Shown here: positions 6,343 to 12,486 of the stretch, in pieces
Layout of the letters: every line of letters begins with the position of its first letter
Position numbering within the stretch: position 1 is the first letter of the stretch
Assembly (NCBI GenBank): GCA_009785875.1
Contig: WQUF01000217.1
Span: 1-12,486 of the forward strand
DNA: 12,486 nucleotides
Source: Oscillospiraceae bacterium
GTDB taxonomy: Bacteria > Bacillota > Clostridia > Clostridiales > Clostridiaceae
Direction: 5' to 3'
Program-made: the position numbers and the translations under genes
Notes under the pieces: generated by a model
Told to the model about the DNA's origin: nothing
Databases searched by the model: none
The model's input: only the letters and a program-made list of their open reading frames with translations

Positions 6343-7644
6343 TTGCTAAATACTATGAAAAGTGCTATTAAAATTCCTGAAATAAGAAAGAGGATATTAA
6401 CAACACTTATACTTATTGCAATTCTAGGTATTGGAAGGATGATCATAACTGTACCAAATGTGAGTAAAGATGCTATAAAGCAACTTTATGATCAAGGTAC
6501 TACTGGATTTTTAAGTTTCTTAAACTTACTATCTGGTGGAGGATTAACGAGTTTTAGTATATTTGCACTTGCAGTTGGGCCATATATTAACTCTTCAATC
6601 ATAGTCCAACTCTTGACGGTAATAGTTCCAAAACTTGAACAGCTTTCAAAGGAAGGCGAAGAAGGCAGGAAGAAGATTCAGGAACTCACTAAATATTTAG
6701 CGGTTATTTTTGCTATAGTTCAATCTATTGCTCAAATTGCAATCGTAAATAATATGATCAATATAAGCATATTTCAGGATTCGAGTTTTGGTGGGCAATT
6801 ACTAGTAATTCTTACCCTTACAACTGGTGCTGTTTTTCTTGTTTGGTTTGCCGATCAAATTACGCAGTATGGGATGGGCAATGGTGTATCGTTTATAATA
6901 TTTATAAATATTATTTCACGTTTACCTGGAGCATTGTCCACAATTTATAATAATTTAAACCAAGGCACTAGACAGGCAATATTGATAATTTTATTCGTTG
7001 TCATGTTTCTTGTTTTACTATTATCAGTTATTTATGTAAGTTTAGCTGAAAGAAGAATTCCAGTTCAATATGCAGGTAAAACTGCTGCAAATGGGAAAAT
7101 GTTCAAAGGGCAATCAACTTTTATCCCAATTAGCATCACAGCAACAAGTGTTATAGGTATAATTTTTGCAAACTCTGTGCTTCAATTTCCTCAAGTAATA
7201 TTGAATTTTTTTCAAAAATCAAGAGCATATAATTTACTGATCAAAGGAACATTTAGCCCATTTAATCAATCGTCTGTTGTTTATCCTTTTGTGCTTTTTA
7301 TAGTTATAATATTCTTTGTATGGTTTTACACATTGATAACTATGAAGCCAGATGAAATGGCTGAGAATATGCATAAATCAGCAGGATTTATACCTGGTAT
7401 TAGACCTGGTGCACCAACTGAAAAGTATATTGAAAGAACCTTAAATAAAGTATCTGTTTTTGCTGGTATATTTGCAGGATTAATTGCTGTTATACCGATA
7501 ATTGCATCCATAATCACTCAAAATTATTCGCTTTCTTTAGGTGGAACCAGTTTACTTATCGTTATAGGCGTAGCAACTGAATTTATAAAACAAATTGAAT
7601 CGCAACTTGCAATGAGACATACAACAGGCTTTTTAAAGAGGTAA
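6343..7644 (+). CDS. secY: Protein translocase subunit SecY
   Basis: SecY is the pore-forming subunit of the SecYEG membrane channel for protein export and insertion. The 433-residue product is strongly hydrophobic and consistent with the ten-helix fold. Family landmarks are the plug and TM2 region SFSIFALAVGPYINSSII (70-87), QYGMGNGVSF (175-184), the cytosolic loop AERRIPVQYA (235-244) where SecA and the ribosome dock, FIPGIRPG (349-356) and the end block GTSLLIVIGV...KQIES (401-420). Two segments deviate from consensus: ITVPNV (35-40, usually like IPIPGI) and IPISITATSVIG (261-272, usually IPLKVN-x-AGVIP). It starts at TTG directly after the rplO stop. It is followed by a 58-base gap, not by adk. 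Confidence 0.97.
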   Translation: MLNTMKSAIKIPEIRKRILTTLILIAILGIGRMIITVPNVSKDAIKQLYDQGTTGFLSFLNLLSGGGLTSFSIFALAVGPYINSSIIVQLLTVIVPKLEQLSKEGEEGRKKIQELTKYLAVIFAIVQSIAQIAIVNNMINISIFQDSSFGGQLLVILTLTTGAVFLVWFADQITQYGMGNGVSFIIFINIISRLPGALSTIYNNLNQGTRQAILIILFVVMFLVLLLSVIYVSLAERRIPVQYAGKTAANGKMFKGQSTFIPISITATSVIGIIFANSVLQFPQVILNFFQKSRAYNLLIKGTFSPFNQSSVVYPFVLFIVIIFFVWFYTLITMKPDEMAENMHKSAGFIPGIRPGAPTEKYIERTLNKVSVFAGIFAGLIAVIPIIASIITQNYSLSLGGTSLLIVIGVATEFIKQIESQLAMRHTTGFLKR

Positions 7645-7702
7645 TTTTGTTATGAATTTTGGTGGATTAAACTCTATTTTAATTATGATCTGAGGTATTT
7701 TT
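7645..7702 (+). other. secY-KOW junction lacking adk and map
   Basis: These 58 bases replace the adk (adenylate kinase) and map (methionine aminopeptidase) genes found here in many Firmicutes. The stretch has one 13-codon frame (ATG 7652, TGA 7691) coding a short hydrophobic peptide (MNFGGLNSILIMI) without an SD; I do not regard it as a gene and see no Adk glycine-rich loop in it. GAGG at 7692-7695 serves as a weak SD for the next gene. A TATGAT hexamer (7684-7689) resembles a -10 box but has no convincing -35. Confidence 0.6.
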
Positions 7703-7969
7703 ATGATAGGAAGCTATGTATTATCCAAGGCTGGAAGAGATAAAAGCAAGTACTTCATTATATTATCGGTAATAGATGAAAATTATGTGATGATATGTGA
7801 TGGTAAATTAAGGAGTTTAAAAAATCCAAAAAAAAAGAAAATTAAACATTTAAAAATTCTTAATGAAGTTGATTTAGAGATTAAGAATAGATTGATTGAA
7901 AAAAAACAATTATCTGATTTGCTGGTTAGAGAAAGTATTGAACTATTTATCTCAAGTAAGGAGGTTTGA
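7703..7969 (+). CDS. KOW-domain, ribosomal protein L14e/L6e/L27e-like
   Basis: This 88-residue protein resembles the small KOW-domain RNA-binding proteins of Firmicutes, related to archaeal/eukaryotic L14e, that sit just before infA (B. subtilis has ybzG there). The KOW-type fold is seen in GSYVLSKAGRDKSKYFIIL (about 3-21), the IDENYVMICDGKLRSL strand and the very basic NPKKKKIKHLK patch (about 42-52). The C-terminal third is helical and charged. The molecular role is unknown; by fold and context, ribosome association is inferred. The SD for infA lies in its last codons. Confidence 0.85.
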   Translation: MIGSYVLSKAGRDKSKYFIILSVIDENYVMICDGKLRSLKNPKKKKIKHLKILNEVDLEIKNRLIEKKQLSDLLVRESIELFISSKEV

Positions 7970-7975
7970 TACCTT

Positions 7976-8194
7976 ATGTCAAAAGAAGATGTCATAGAGA
8001 TGGAAGGTAAAGTGATTGAGTCTTTGCCTAATGCTATGTTTCAAATAGAATTAGAAAGTGGGCATAGGATACTTGCACATATTTCTGGAAAACTTAGGAT
8101 GAATTTTATTCGAATTATTCCTGGAGATAAGGTTAAAGTAGAGTTATCTCCATACGATTTAACTAAAGGAAGAATAGTCTGGAGAGGTAAATAA
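7976..8194 (+). CDS. infA: Translation initiation factor IF-1
   Basis: IF-1 occupies the A site of the small subunit during initiation and works with IF-2 and IF-3. The 72-residue length is exactly typical. It is one OB-fold (S1-like) domain with the near-invariant blocks MSKEDVIEMEGKVIE, LPNAMFQIELESGHRILAH (about 17-35), ISGKLRMNFIRIIPGDKVKVE and LSPYDLTKGRI. The ATG start follows AAGGAGGT (7958-7965), ten bases upstream and inside the preceding gene, so the two genes are probably translationally coupled. Its stop codon overlaps the SD of rpmJ. Confidence 0.98.
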   Translation: MSKEDVIEMEGKVIESLPNAMFQIELESGHRILAHISGKLRMNFIRIIPGDKVKVELSPYDLTKGRIVWRGK

Positions 8195-8207
8195 AGGAGG
8201 GTTTTTT

Positions 8208-8321
8208 ATGGTAGTAAAACCATCAGTAAAGCCAATTTGTGAGAAATGTAAGGTTATTAAACGTAAAGGTAGAGTAATGATTATTTGTGAAAATCCAAAG
8301 CACAAGCAAAGACAAGGATAA
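8208..8321 (+). CDS. rpmJ: 50S ribosomal protein L36, zinc-binding form
   Basis: This 37-residue frame between infA and rpsM encodes L36, the smallest 50S protein. The product runs MVVKPSVKPICEKCKVIK and then RKGRVMIICENPKHKQRQG. Zinc ligands C11-x2-C14, C27 and H32 are all present, so it is the C+ form. Residue 2 is Val where the family usually has Lys (MKVRPSVK); this is minor. The ATG start follows AAAGGAGGG (8193-8201), which overlaps the infA stop. The order infA-rpmJ-rpsM is the conserved arrangement. Confidence 0.97.
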   Translation: MVVKPSVKPICEKCKVIKRKGRVMIICENPKHKQRQG

Positions 8322-8356
8322 ATCTTATTAATTATCTAGGAGGTGTAAAACAATTA

Positions 8357-8728
8357 ATGGCTAGAATAGCTGGAATAGATTTGCCAAAGGAAAAACGAAT
8401 TGAAATTGCATTGACATATATTTTCGGTATTGGATTACCAACATCACAGAAGATTCTTAAAGCTACTGGTATAAATCCTGACACAAGGGTCAAAGATTTA
8501 AATGAGAGCGAAGTCAATGCTATAAGAGATAATATTAAAAATTTAAAGGTTGAAGGCGATCTGAGGCGTGAAGTTGCACTTAGCATAAAAAGATTAGTGG
8601 AAATTGGATGTTATAGAGGAATTAGGCATAGAAAAGGGCTTCCGGTGAGAGGTCAGAGGACAAAGACAAATGCTCGCACAAGAAAAGGTCCATCAAAGGG
8701 TGCAGTAGGAGCTAAGAAGAAGAAATAA
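8357..8728 (+). CDS. rpsM: 30S ribosomal protein S13
   Basis: S13 lies in the small-subunit head and forms intersubunit bridges and P-site tRNA contacts. The 123-residue protein starts MARIAGIDLPKEKRIEIALTYIFGIG with the helix-two-turn-helix region (about 14-35), followed by DLRREVALSIKRL and GCYRGIRHRKGLPVRGQRTKTNARTRKG, the near-universal C-terminal rRNA-binding block. The tail GAVGAKKKK is lysine-rich and variable. The ATG start follows AGGAGGTG (8338-8345) at the rather long spacing of 11 bases. Confidence 0.98.
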   Translation: MARIAGIDLPKEKRIEIALTYIFGIGLPTSQKILKATGINPDTRVKDLNESEVNAIRDNIKNLKVEGDLRREVALSIKRLVEIGCYRGIRHRKGLPVRGQRTKTNARTRKGPSKGAVGAKKKK

Positions 8729-8750
8729 TTGCTAATAGGGAGGGAAATTA

Positions 8751-9146
8751 ATGGCTCAAGCTAAGACTAAAAAGGTCAGGAGAAAAAAGGAAAAGAAAAA
8801 TATAGAAACTGGATGTGCCCATATAAATTCAACTTTCAATAATTCAATTGTTACTATTACTGATAAAATTGGAAATGCACTTTCATGGTCAAGTGCTGGG
8901 GCTTTAGGATTTAAAGGTTCCAGGAAAAGTACTCCATTTGCAGCTCAATCTGCTGCAGAAACAGCTGCAAAGTCTGCAATGGAACACGGCTTAAGGAGTG
9001 TTGAGGTATATGTTAAGGGACCAGGATCAGGTAGAGAAGCTGCTATTAGGTCACTTCAAGCTGCAGGACTCGAGGTTACATTGATAAAAGATGTAACACC
9101 TATACCACACAATGGCTGTAGACCACCAAAGAGAAGAAGAGTTTAG
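8751..9146 (+). CDS. rpsK: 30S ribosomal protein S11
   Basis: S11 lies in the platform near the E-site codon. The 131-residue protein has a lysine-rich tail (1-17), then CAHINSTFNNSIVTITD (about 22-38), GNALSWSSAGALGFKGSRKSTPFAAQ and the conserved VEVYVKGPGSGREAAIRSL strand-loop. Its end is IPHNGCRPPKRRRV; the Asn-Gly pair there is the site converted to isoaspartate in E. coli S11. The ATG start follows AGGGAGGG (8737-8744). Order with rpsM and rpsD is standard for Clostridia. Confidence 0.98.
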   Translation: MAQAKTKKVRRKKEKKNIETGCAHINSTFNNSIVTITDKIGNALSWSSAGALGFKGSRKSTPFAAQSAAETAAKSAMEHGLRSVEVYVKGPGSGREAAIRSLQAAGLEVTLIKDVTPIPHNGCRPPKRRRV

Positions 9147-9165
9147 TTAGGAGGTGTTATTTTAA

Positions 9166-9786
9166 GTGGCTAGATATACAGGACCAGTCTGCAGATTGTG
9201 CAGAAGAGAAGGAATAAAGCTGTTTTTAAAAGGTGATAGATGTTATACTGATAAATGTGCTGTTACTCATAGAGGTACTGCACCAGGTCAACATGGAAAG
9301 AACAAAAAAAAGTTATCTGGATATGGTGTTCAACTTAGAGAAAAACAAAAAGCTAAAAGGATTTATGGTATATTGGAGAATCAGTTTTCTAAGTATTATG
9401 ATAATGCCACTGCTATTAAAGGTGTAGCAGGTGAAAATTTGCTTAGACTTTTAGAACTAAGGCTTGATAATGTTGTTTTTAAACTAGGATATAGTGATTC
9501 TAGACAACAAGCAAGGCAACTGGTTACTCATGGGCATTTTTTAGTTAATGGAAAAAAAGTAAATATTCCTTCATATAAATTAAATGTGAATGACGAAATT
9601 TCAGTTAAAGAAAGCAGTAAGTCTGTTGAAAAATTTAAGGTTTTTGCTGCAAATCCAAAGGCAGTTCCTGCTTTTTTACAATCAGATTTTGAAAACTTAA
9701 AGGGTAGAGTTGTAGCACTGCCTGTACGAGAAGATATTACAATACCAGTAAATGAAACATTAATCATAGAATTATATAGTAAGTAA
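9166..9786 (+). CDS. rpsD: 30S ribosomal protein S4, zinc-binding form
   Basis: S4 is a primary assembly protein of the small-subunit body that binds the 16S five-way junction and affects fidelity. The 206-residue protein starts MARYTGPVCRLCRREG. Cys 9, 12, 26 and 31 (C-x2-C-x13-C-x4-C) form the N-terminal zinc site of the C+ family branch, as in Thermus. The S4 RNA-binding domain spans about 97-160 (LELRLDNVVFKLGYS, then SRQQARQLVTHGHFLVNGKKV). The GTG start follows TTAGGAGGTG (9146-9155). It sits in the rpsK-rpoA position, unlike B. subtilis, where rpsD is unlinked and separately autoregulated. Confidence 0.98.
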   Translation: MARYTGPVCRLCRREGIKLFLKGDRCYTDKCAVTHRGTAPGQHGKNKKKLSGYGVQLREKQKAKRIYGILENQFSKYYDNATAIKGVAGENLLRLLELRLDNVVFKLGYSDSRQQARQLVTHGHFLVNGKKVNIPSYKLNVNDEISVKESSKSVEKFKVFAANPKAVPAFLQSDFENLKGRVVALPVREDITIPVNETLIIELYSK

Positions 9787-9815
9787 AAAATATCAGTTGC
9801 CCTCACTTAAGAATC

Positions 9816-9836
9816 AAACAAATACATCATTTGTTT
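9816..9836 (+). other. AT-rich perfect hairpin between rpsD and rpoA
   Basis: AAACAAAT (9816-9823) and ATTTGTTT (9829-9836) form a perfect eight-pair stem with a five-base loop ACATC, followed by two further T residues. Only two pairs are G-C, so the stem is weak. It could be a leaky attenuator or mRNA-processing element within the longest gap of the operon (84 bases), or chance in AT-rich DNA. I do not see a strong promoter here. Confidence 0.35.
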
Positions 9837-9870
9837 TTAGAGAGGAAAAATAAAGGAGGGTTTATTAATA

Positions 9871-10818
9871 ATGTTGGAAATTGAAAAACCCAAGATAGAA
9901 TGTGTGGAAAAGAATGAAGAAGCAACTTACGGTAAATTCGTTGTTGAGCCTTTGGAAAGAGGATATGGAATTACACTTGGAAATGCTTTGAGGAGGATGC
10001 TCATATCATCACTTCCTGGTGTTGCAGCGAATACTATAAAGATAGAAGGAGTTCTCCATGAATTTTCCACCATAAAAGGTGTAAAGGAAGATGTAACAGA
10101 GATTATTTTGAACATAAAGTGTTTAGCGTTAAAAATGAATTCTGATTCTCCTCAAAAAATATATATCGACAGCAAGGGTCCTGGAGTGATTTACGCAAGG
10201 GATATCATAACTAATGGATCTGTGGAAATTGCTAATGGAGATTTATATATTGCAAGCTTAGATAATGATGGAAGGTTAAACATGGAGATTACAGTGAATA
10301 AAGGCAGAGGCTACGTTATGCAAAATAAGAATAAGAATGACGAAATGCCTATTGGAACTATTGCTGTTGATTCGGTATATTCTCCAATAAAAAGGGTTAA
10401 TTTTAATGTTGAAAATACTAGAGTAGGTCAAGTGACTGATTATGATAAGCTCATCATAGAAATATGGACTAATGGTACTATTAGTCCCGAATGTGCCATA
10501 AGTTTATCTTCCAGAATTTTGATTGAGCATTTTAATTTGTTTTTATCATTAACTGATGAAAATAATGATTTAAAGATCATGAAAATAAAAGAAGAGGATA
10601 AAAAAGAAAAACTTCTTGAAATGACCATTGAAGAGTTAGATTTGTCTGTGAGAAGTTATAATTGTTTAAAGAGAGCGGGAATTAATACTATTCAGGAACT
10701 TGCCAATAAGACTATTGAAGATATGATGAAGGTAAGGAATCTCGGGAAAAAATCTCTTGAGGAAGTTGATCAAAAATTGAAACAATTAGGATTAAGCCTT
10801 AGGGAAAATGAAGAATAG
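9871..10818 (+). CDS. rpoA: DNA-directed RNA polymerase subunit alpha
   Basis: Alpha dimerises to seed RNA polymerase assembly, and its C-terminal domain binds UP elements and activators. The 315-residue length is normal for Firmicutes. The N-terminal domain (1 to about 230) shows KFVVEPLERGYGITLGNALRRML (22-44), the dimerisation block, and IKGVKEDVTEI. After a charged linker (about 232-250), the C-terminal domain has SVRSYNCLKRAGI (259-271), including the Arg equivalent to the DNA-contact arginine of E. coli alpha, and NLGKKSLEEV (290-299). The ATG start follows AAAGGAGGG. It sits between rpsD and rplQ, as in most bacteria. Confidence 0.98.
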   Translation: MLEIEKPKIECVEKNEEATYGKFVVEPLERGYGITLGNALRRMLISSLPGVAANTIKIEGVLHEFSTIKGVKEDVTEIILNIKCLALKMNSDSPQKIYIDSKGPGVIYARDIITNGSVEIANGDLYIASLDNDGRLNMEITVNKGRGYVMQNKNKNDEMPIGTIAVDSVYSPIKRVNFNVENTRVGQVTDYDKLIIEIWTNGTISPECAISLSSRILIEHFNLFLSLTDENNDLKIMKIKEEDKKEKLLEMTIEELDLSVRSYNCLKRAGINTIQELANKTIEDMMKVRNLGKKSLEEVDQKLKQLGLSLRENEE

Positions 10819-10847
10819 AAATTCTCTATTAAAGGAGGTAGAATGAA

Positions 10848-11189
10848 ATGGCCTGGCAACGTAAATTAGGGCGTCCAACTGATCATAGGATAGCTATGCT
10901 TAGAAATTTAGTCACTAGTTTTTTAAAACATGGAAAAATTGTGACAACAGTGACAAGAGCTAAGGAAACTAAGTCTTTAGCTGAGAAAATGATTACTCTT
11001 GCTAAAAGAGGAGACCTTCATGCTAGAAGACAGGTTTATGCTTTTGTTACTGAAGAAAGCGTAGTTGCGGAATTATTTGAAACTCTTGGTCCAAAATATG
11101 CTGATAGAAATGGTGGATATACCAGACTACTTAGAATGGGACCAAGAAGAGGCGATGGAGCTGAAATGGCTATACTGATGTTGGTATAA
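10848..11189 (+). CDS. rplQ: 50S ribosomal protein L17
   Basis: L17 lies at the bottom of the large subunit near the tunnel exit. The 113-residue protein shows the family blocks KLGRPTDHRIAMLRNLVTS (about 6-24), the TRAKETKSLAEKMITLAKRGD helix and RNGGYTRLLRMGPRRGDGAEMA (about 86-107). The ATG start follows AAAGGAGGT (10831-10839); an out-of-frame ATG at 10843 lies between the SD and the start. It ends the alpha-type block and is followed by a hairpin six bases after its stop. Confidence 0.98.
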   Translation: MAWQRKLGRPTDHRIAMLRNLVTSFLKHGKIVTTVTRAKETKSLAEKMITLAKRGDLHARRQVYAFVTEESVVAELFETLGPKYADRNGGYTRLLRMGPRRGDGAEMAILMLV

Positions 11190-11194
11190 CTTAT

Positions 11195-11220
11195 AGGGGT
11201 TAAGTGTATGCTTAATCCCT
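11195..11220 (+). terminator. Hairpin after rplQ, possible operon terminator
   Basis: AGGGGTTAAG (11195-11204) can pair with CTTAATCCCT (11211-11220), giving ten pairs with one G-U and a six-base loop TGTATG. The T-rich run that follows (TAATAGTTTAATTATTTTG) is interrupted, so intrinsic termination would be partial. Location immediately after the last ribosomal gene suits an operon end or attenuator before ecfA1. The right arm could also pair with a second GGGGTTAA (11241-11248). Confidence 0.5.
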
Positions 11221-11254
11221 TAATAGTTTAATTATTTTGTGGGGTTAATCGATT

Positions 11255-12109
11255 ATGGAAAGTATGGTTACATTTGAAAATGTAGTCTATAAATATTTTG
11301 ATAATGAAGGGAAAGATGATGTTAATATAGCCATCGACGGACTTGACCTAAGTATAAAGGAAGGTAAGTTTATTGCGATTTTAGGCAGGAATGGTTCTGG
11401 TAAGTCGACTATTGCAAAGCATATCAATGTACTTTTAAAGCCTACCAGTGGCATTGTATTTGTCGATGGAATTAATACGTCTGATGACTCTATGGTTTGG
11501 AATATTAGAAATATTGCTGGTATGGTATTTCAAAATCCAGATAATCAAATTGTAGCCACTATTGTCGAGGAGGATGTTGCTTTTGGTCCTGAAAATTTAG
11601 GCGTAGACCCTAAGGAGATAATTGAAAGAGTAGATGATTCTTTAAGAAAGGTACATATGGAGGACTACAAAAAACATGCACCTCATATGCTCTCTGGTGG
11701 TCAAAAACAGAGGATTGCTATAGCAGGAGTACTTGCTATGAAACCTAAGTGCATAGTGTTCGATGAACCAACTGCTATGCTCGATCCAGTTGGCAGAAAG
11801 GATATCATGTCTATTATTAAGGATTTAAATAAAAATAATGGCATTACTATTGTTTTGATAACTCATTATATGGAAGAAGCTTCTTTAGCTGACGAGATTA
11901 TCGTCATGGATGAAGGAAAAAAAGTAAAATCTGGAACTCCTAGAGAAGTGTTTCAAGATGTTGAGACTATGAAAAATATCGGACTCGATGTTCCCAAAGC
12001 TACTGAAATTGCTTTTAGGCTTAGACTTAGAAATATTGATCTGCCTAAAGATATATTATCTATTGATGAGTTGGTGAAAGAGTTATGTCGATTGAGATCA
12101 GAAATTTAA
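11255..12109 (+). CDS. ecfA1: ECF transporter ATPase EcfA1 (CbiO-type)
   Basis: This is one of the two ATPases that power energy-coupling-factor importers of vitamins or metal ions, working with EcfA2, membrane protein EcfT and separate substrate-binding S components. The 284-residue protein has Walker A GRNGSGKST (44-52), the Q-loop in VFQNPDNQ (Q93), the ABC signature LSGGQKQ (146-152), Walker B CIVFDEP (166-172) and switch His 204. FQNPDNQIVATIVEEDVAFG is typical of EcfA1. The start is ATG 11255 with a weak GGGG upstream; ATG 11264 is an alternative, three residues shorter. In Firmicutes this pair commonly follows rplQ. Substrates cannot be told from the ATPase. Confidence 0.95.
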   Translation: MESMVTFENVVYKYFDNEGKDDVNIAIDGLDLSIKEGKFIAILGRNGSGKSTIAKHINVLLKPTSGIVFVDGINTSDDSMVWNIRNIAGMVFQNPDNQIVATIVEEDVAFGPENLGVDPKEIIERVDDSLRKVHMEDYKKHAPHMLSGGQKQRIAIAGVLAMKPKCIVFDEPTAMLDPVGRKDIMSIIKDLNKNNGITIVLITHYMEEASLADEIIVMDEGKKVKSGTPREVFQDVETMKNIGLDVPKATEIAFRLRLRNIDLPKDILSIDELVKELCRLRSEI

Positions 12110-12486
12110 ATTACATTTATATGAAAGGTACTCCTTTTGAAAAAAAAGCATTAGACGATGTTAATTTTAGCATTTTAGATGGTGAATTCATTGGACTAAT
12201 AGGGTCTACAGGTTCTGGTAAATCAACATTAGTACAGCATATGAATGGATTATTAAAGCCCGATAGTGGATCTATTTTTATTGATGGTGAGGATATTTAT
12301 TCTAAAAAAATAAAATTAAGCGATATTAGAAAAAAAGTTGGACTTATATTTCAATACCCTGAATATCAGCTTTTTGAAGAGACTGTTGAAAAAGATGTTG
12401 CTTATGGACCTAAAAATTTAGGACTAAGCGACGATGAGATAAAAAAACGTGTTATGAAAGCTATGGAACTAGTTGGATTATCCTAT
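12085..12486 (+). CDS. ecfA2: ECF transporter ATPase EcfA2 (CbiO-type), 3' truncated
   Basis: An open frame runs from ATG 12085 to the window end (134 codons, no stop), about half of the usual length. It encodes an ABC ATPase beginning MSIEIRNLNYIY with Walker A GSTGSGKST (40-48) and the Q-loop motif FQYPEYQLFE (89-98), which is characteristic of EcfA2. The signature, Walker B and switch His lie beyond the window. It overlaps ecfA1 by 25 bases with only a weak SD-like GTGAAAGAG upstream, so translation is probably coupled. EcfA1 and EcfA2 form the heterodimeric motor; ecfT is expected just downstream. Confidence 0.94.
   Translation, partial: MSIEIRNLNYIYMKGTPFEKKALDDVNFSILDGEFIGLIGSTGSGKSTLVQHMNGLLKPDSGSIFIDGEDIYSKKIKLSDIRKKVGLIFQYPEYQLFEETVEKDVAYGPKNLGLSDDEIKKRVMKAMELVGLSY

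Noticed and set aside
7652..7693. 13-residue hydrophobic frame between secY and the KOW gene
   Set aside because: It has no SD, is very short, and does not match adk or map ends. It is recorded as part of the junction but not called a gene.
9233..9427. Plus-strand 64-codon frame inside rpsD
   Set aside because: It is out of frame with S4, which is unambiguous across this stretch, and its product shows no recognisable motif.
1..12486. Search by eye for tRNA, rRNA, CRISPR repeats, insertion sequences, attachment sites, frameshifts or a novel defence-type cassette
   Set aside because: The window is almost fully occupied by intact core translation, transcription and secretion genes on one strand. 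No spaced repeats, transposase motifs or unexplained large regions were seen.

Overview
This window is a continuous, one-strand (+) ribosomal-protein superoperon from an AT-rich, Gram-positive-type bacterium, most likely a member of the class Clostridia. Support for that placement: nearly every gene has a strong AGGAGG-type Shine-Dalgarno (SD) sequence; AGA and ATA codons are heavily used; GTG and TTG starts are common; S14 is the short zinc form; rpsD lies inside the alpha-type block between rpsK and rpoA, whereas in Bacillus subtilis it is unlinked; a KOW-domain L14e-like gene precedes infA; and an ecfA1-ecfA2 pair follows rplQ. I cannot name a genus from sequence alone.

Layout. Bases 1-13 are the last codons of rplB (L2). 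The S10-type tail follows: rpsS, rplV, rpsC, rplP, rpmC, rpsQ (48-2337). The spc-type block comes next: rplN, rplX, rplE, rpsN (zinc form), rpsH, rplF, rplR, rpsE, rpmD, rplO, secY (2360-7644). The alpha-type block then runs: KOW/L14e-like gene, infA, rpmJ, rpsM, rpsK, rpsD, rpoA, rplQ (7703-11189). A hairpin lies just after rplQ, then ecfA1 (complete) and ecfA2 (cut by the window end), which encode the two ATPases of an energy-coupling-factor vitamin or metal importer. No stretch above about 85 bases lacks a gene, and I see no tRNA, rRNA, mobile element or CRISPR array.

How the genes work together. Almost all products are parts of, or factors for, the 30S and 50S ribosomal subunits (with IF-1 and the RNA polymerase alpha subunit), plus the SecY protein channel. 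Intergenic spacing is mostly 10-35 bases, and several genes overlap or abut (rplP/rpmC, rplO/secY, ecfA1/ecfA2), which points to co-transcription and translational coupling.

Unusual points. The adk and map genes that commonly sit between secY and infA are absent, leaving a 58-base junction. L24 carries a C-terminal four-cysteine zinc ribbon, and S14, S4 and L36 also keep full zinc ligand sets. SecY departs from consensus in two normally conserved segments. The rplQ-ecfA1 gap can form two mutually exclusive hairpins. I found no convincing new biological system; this is a core housekeeping region, and the findings are scored accordingly.
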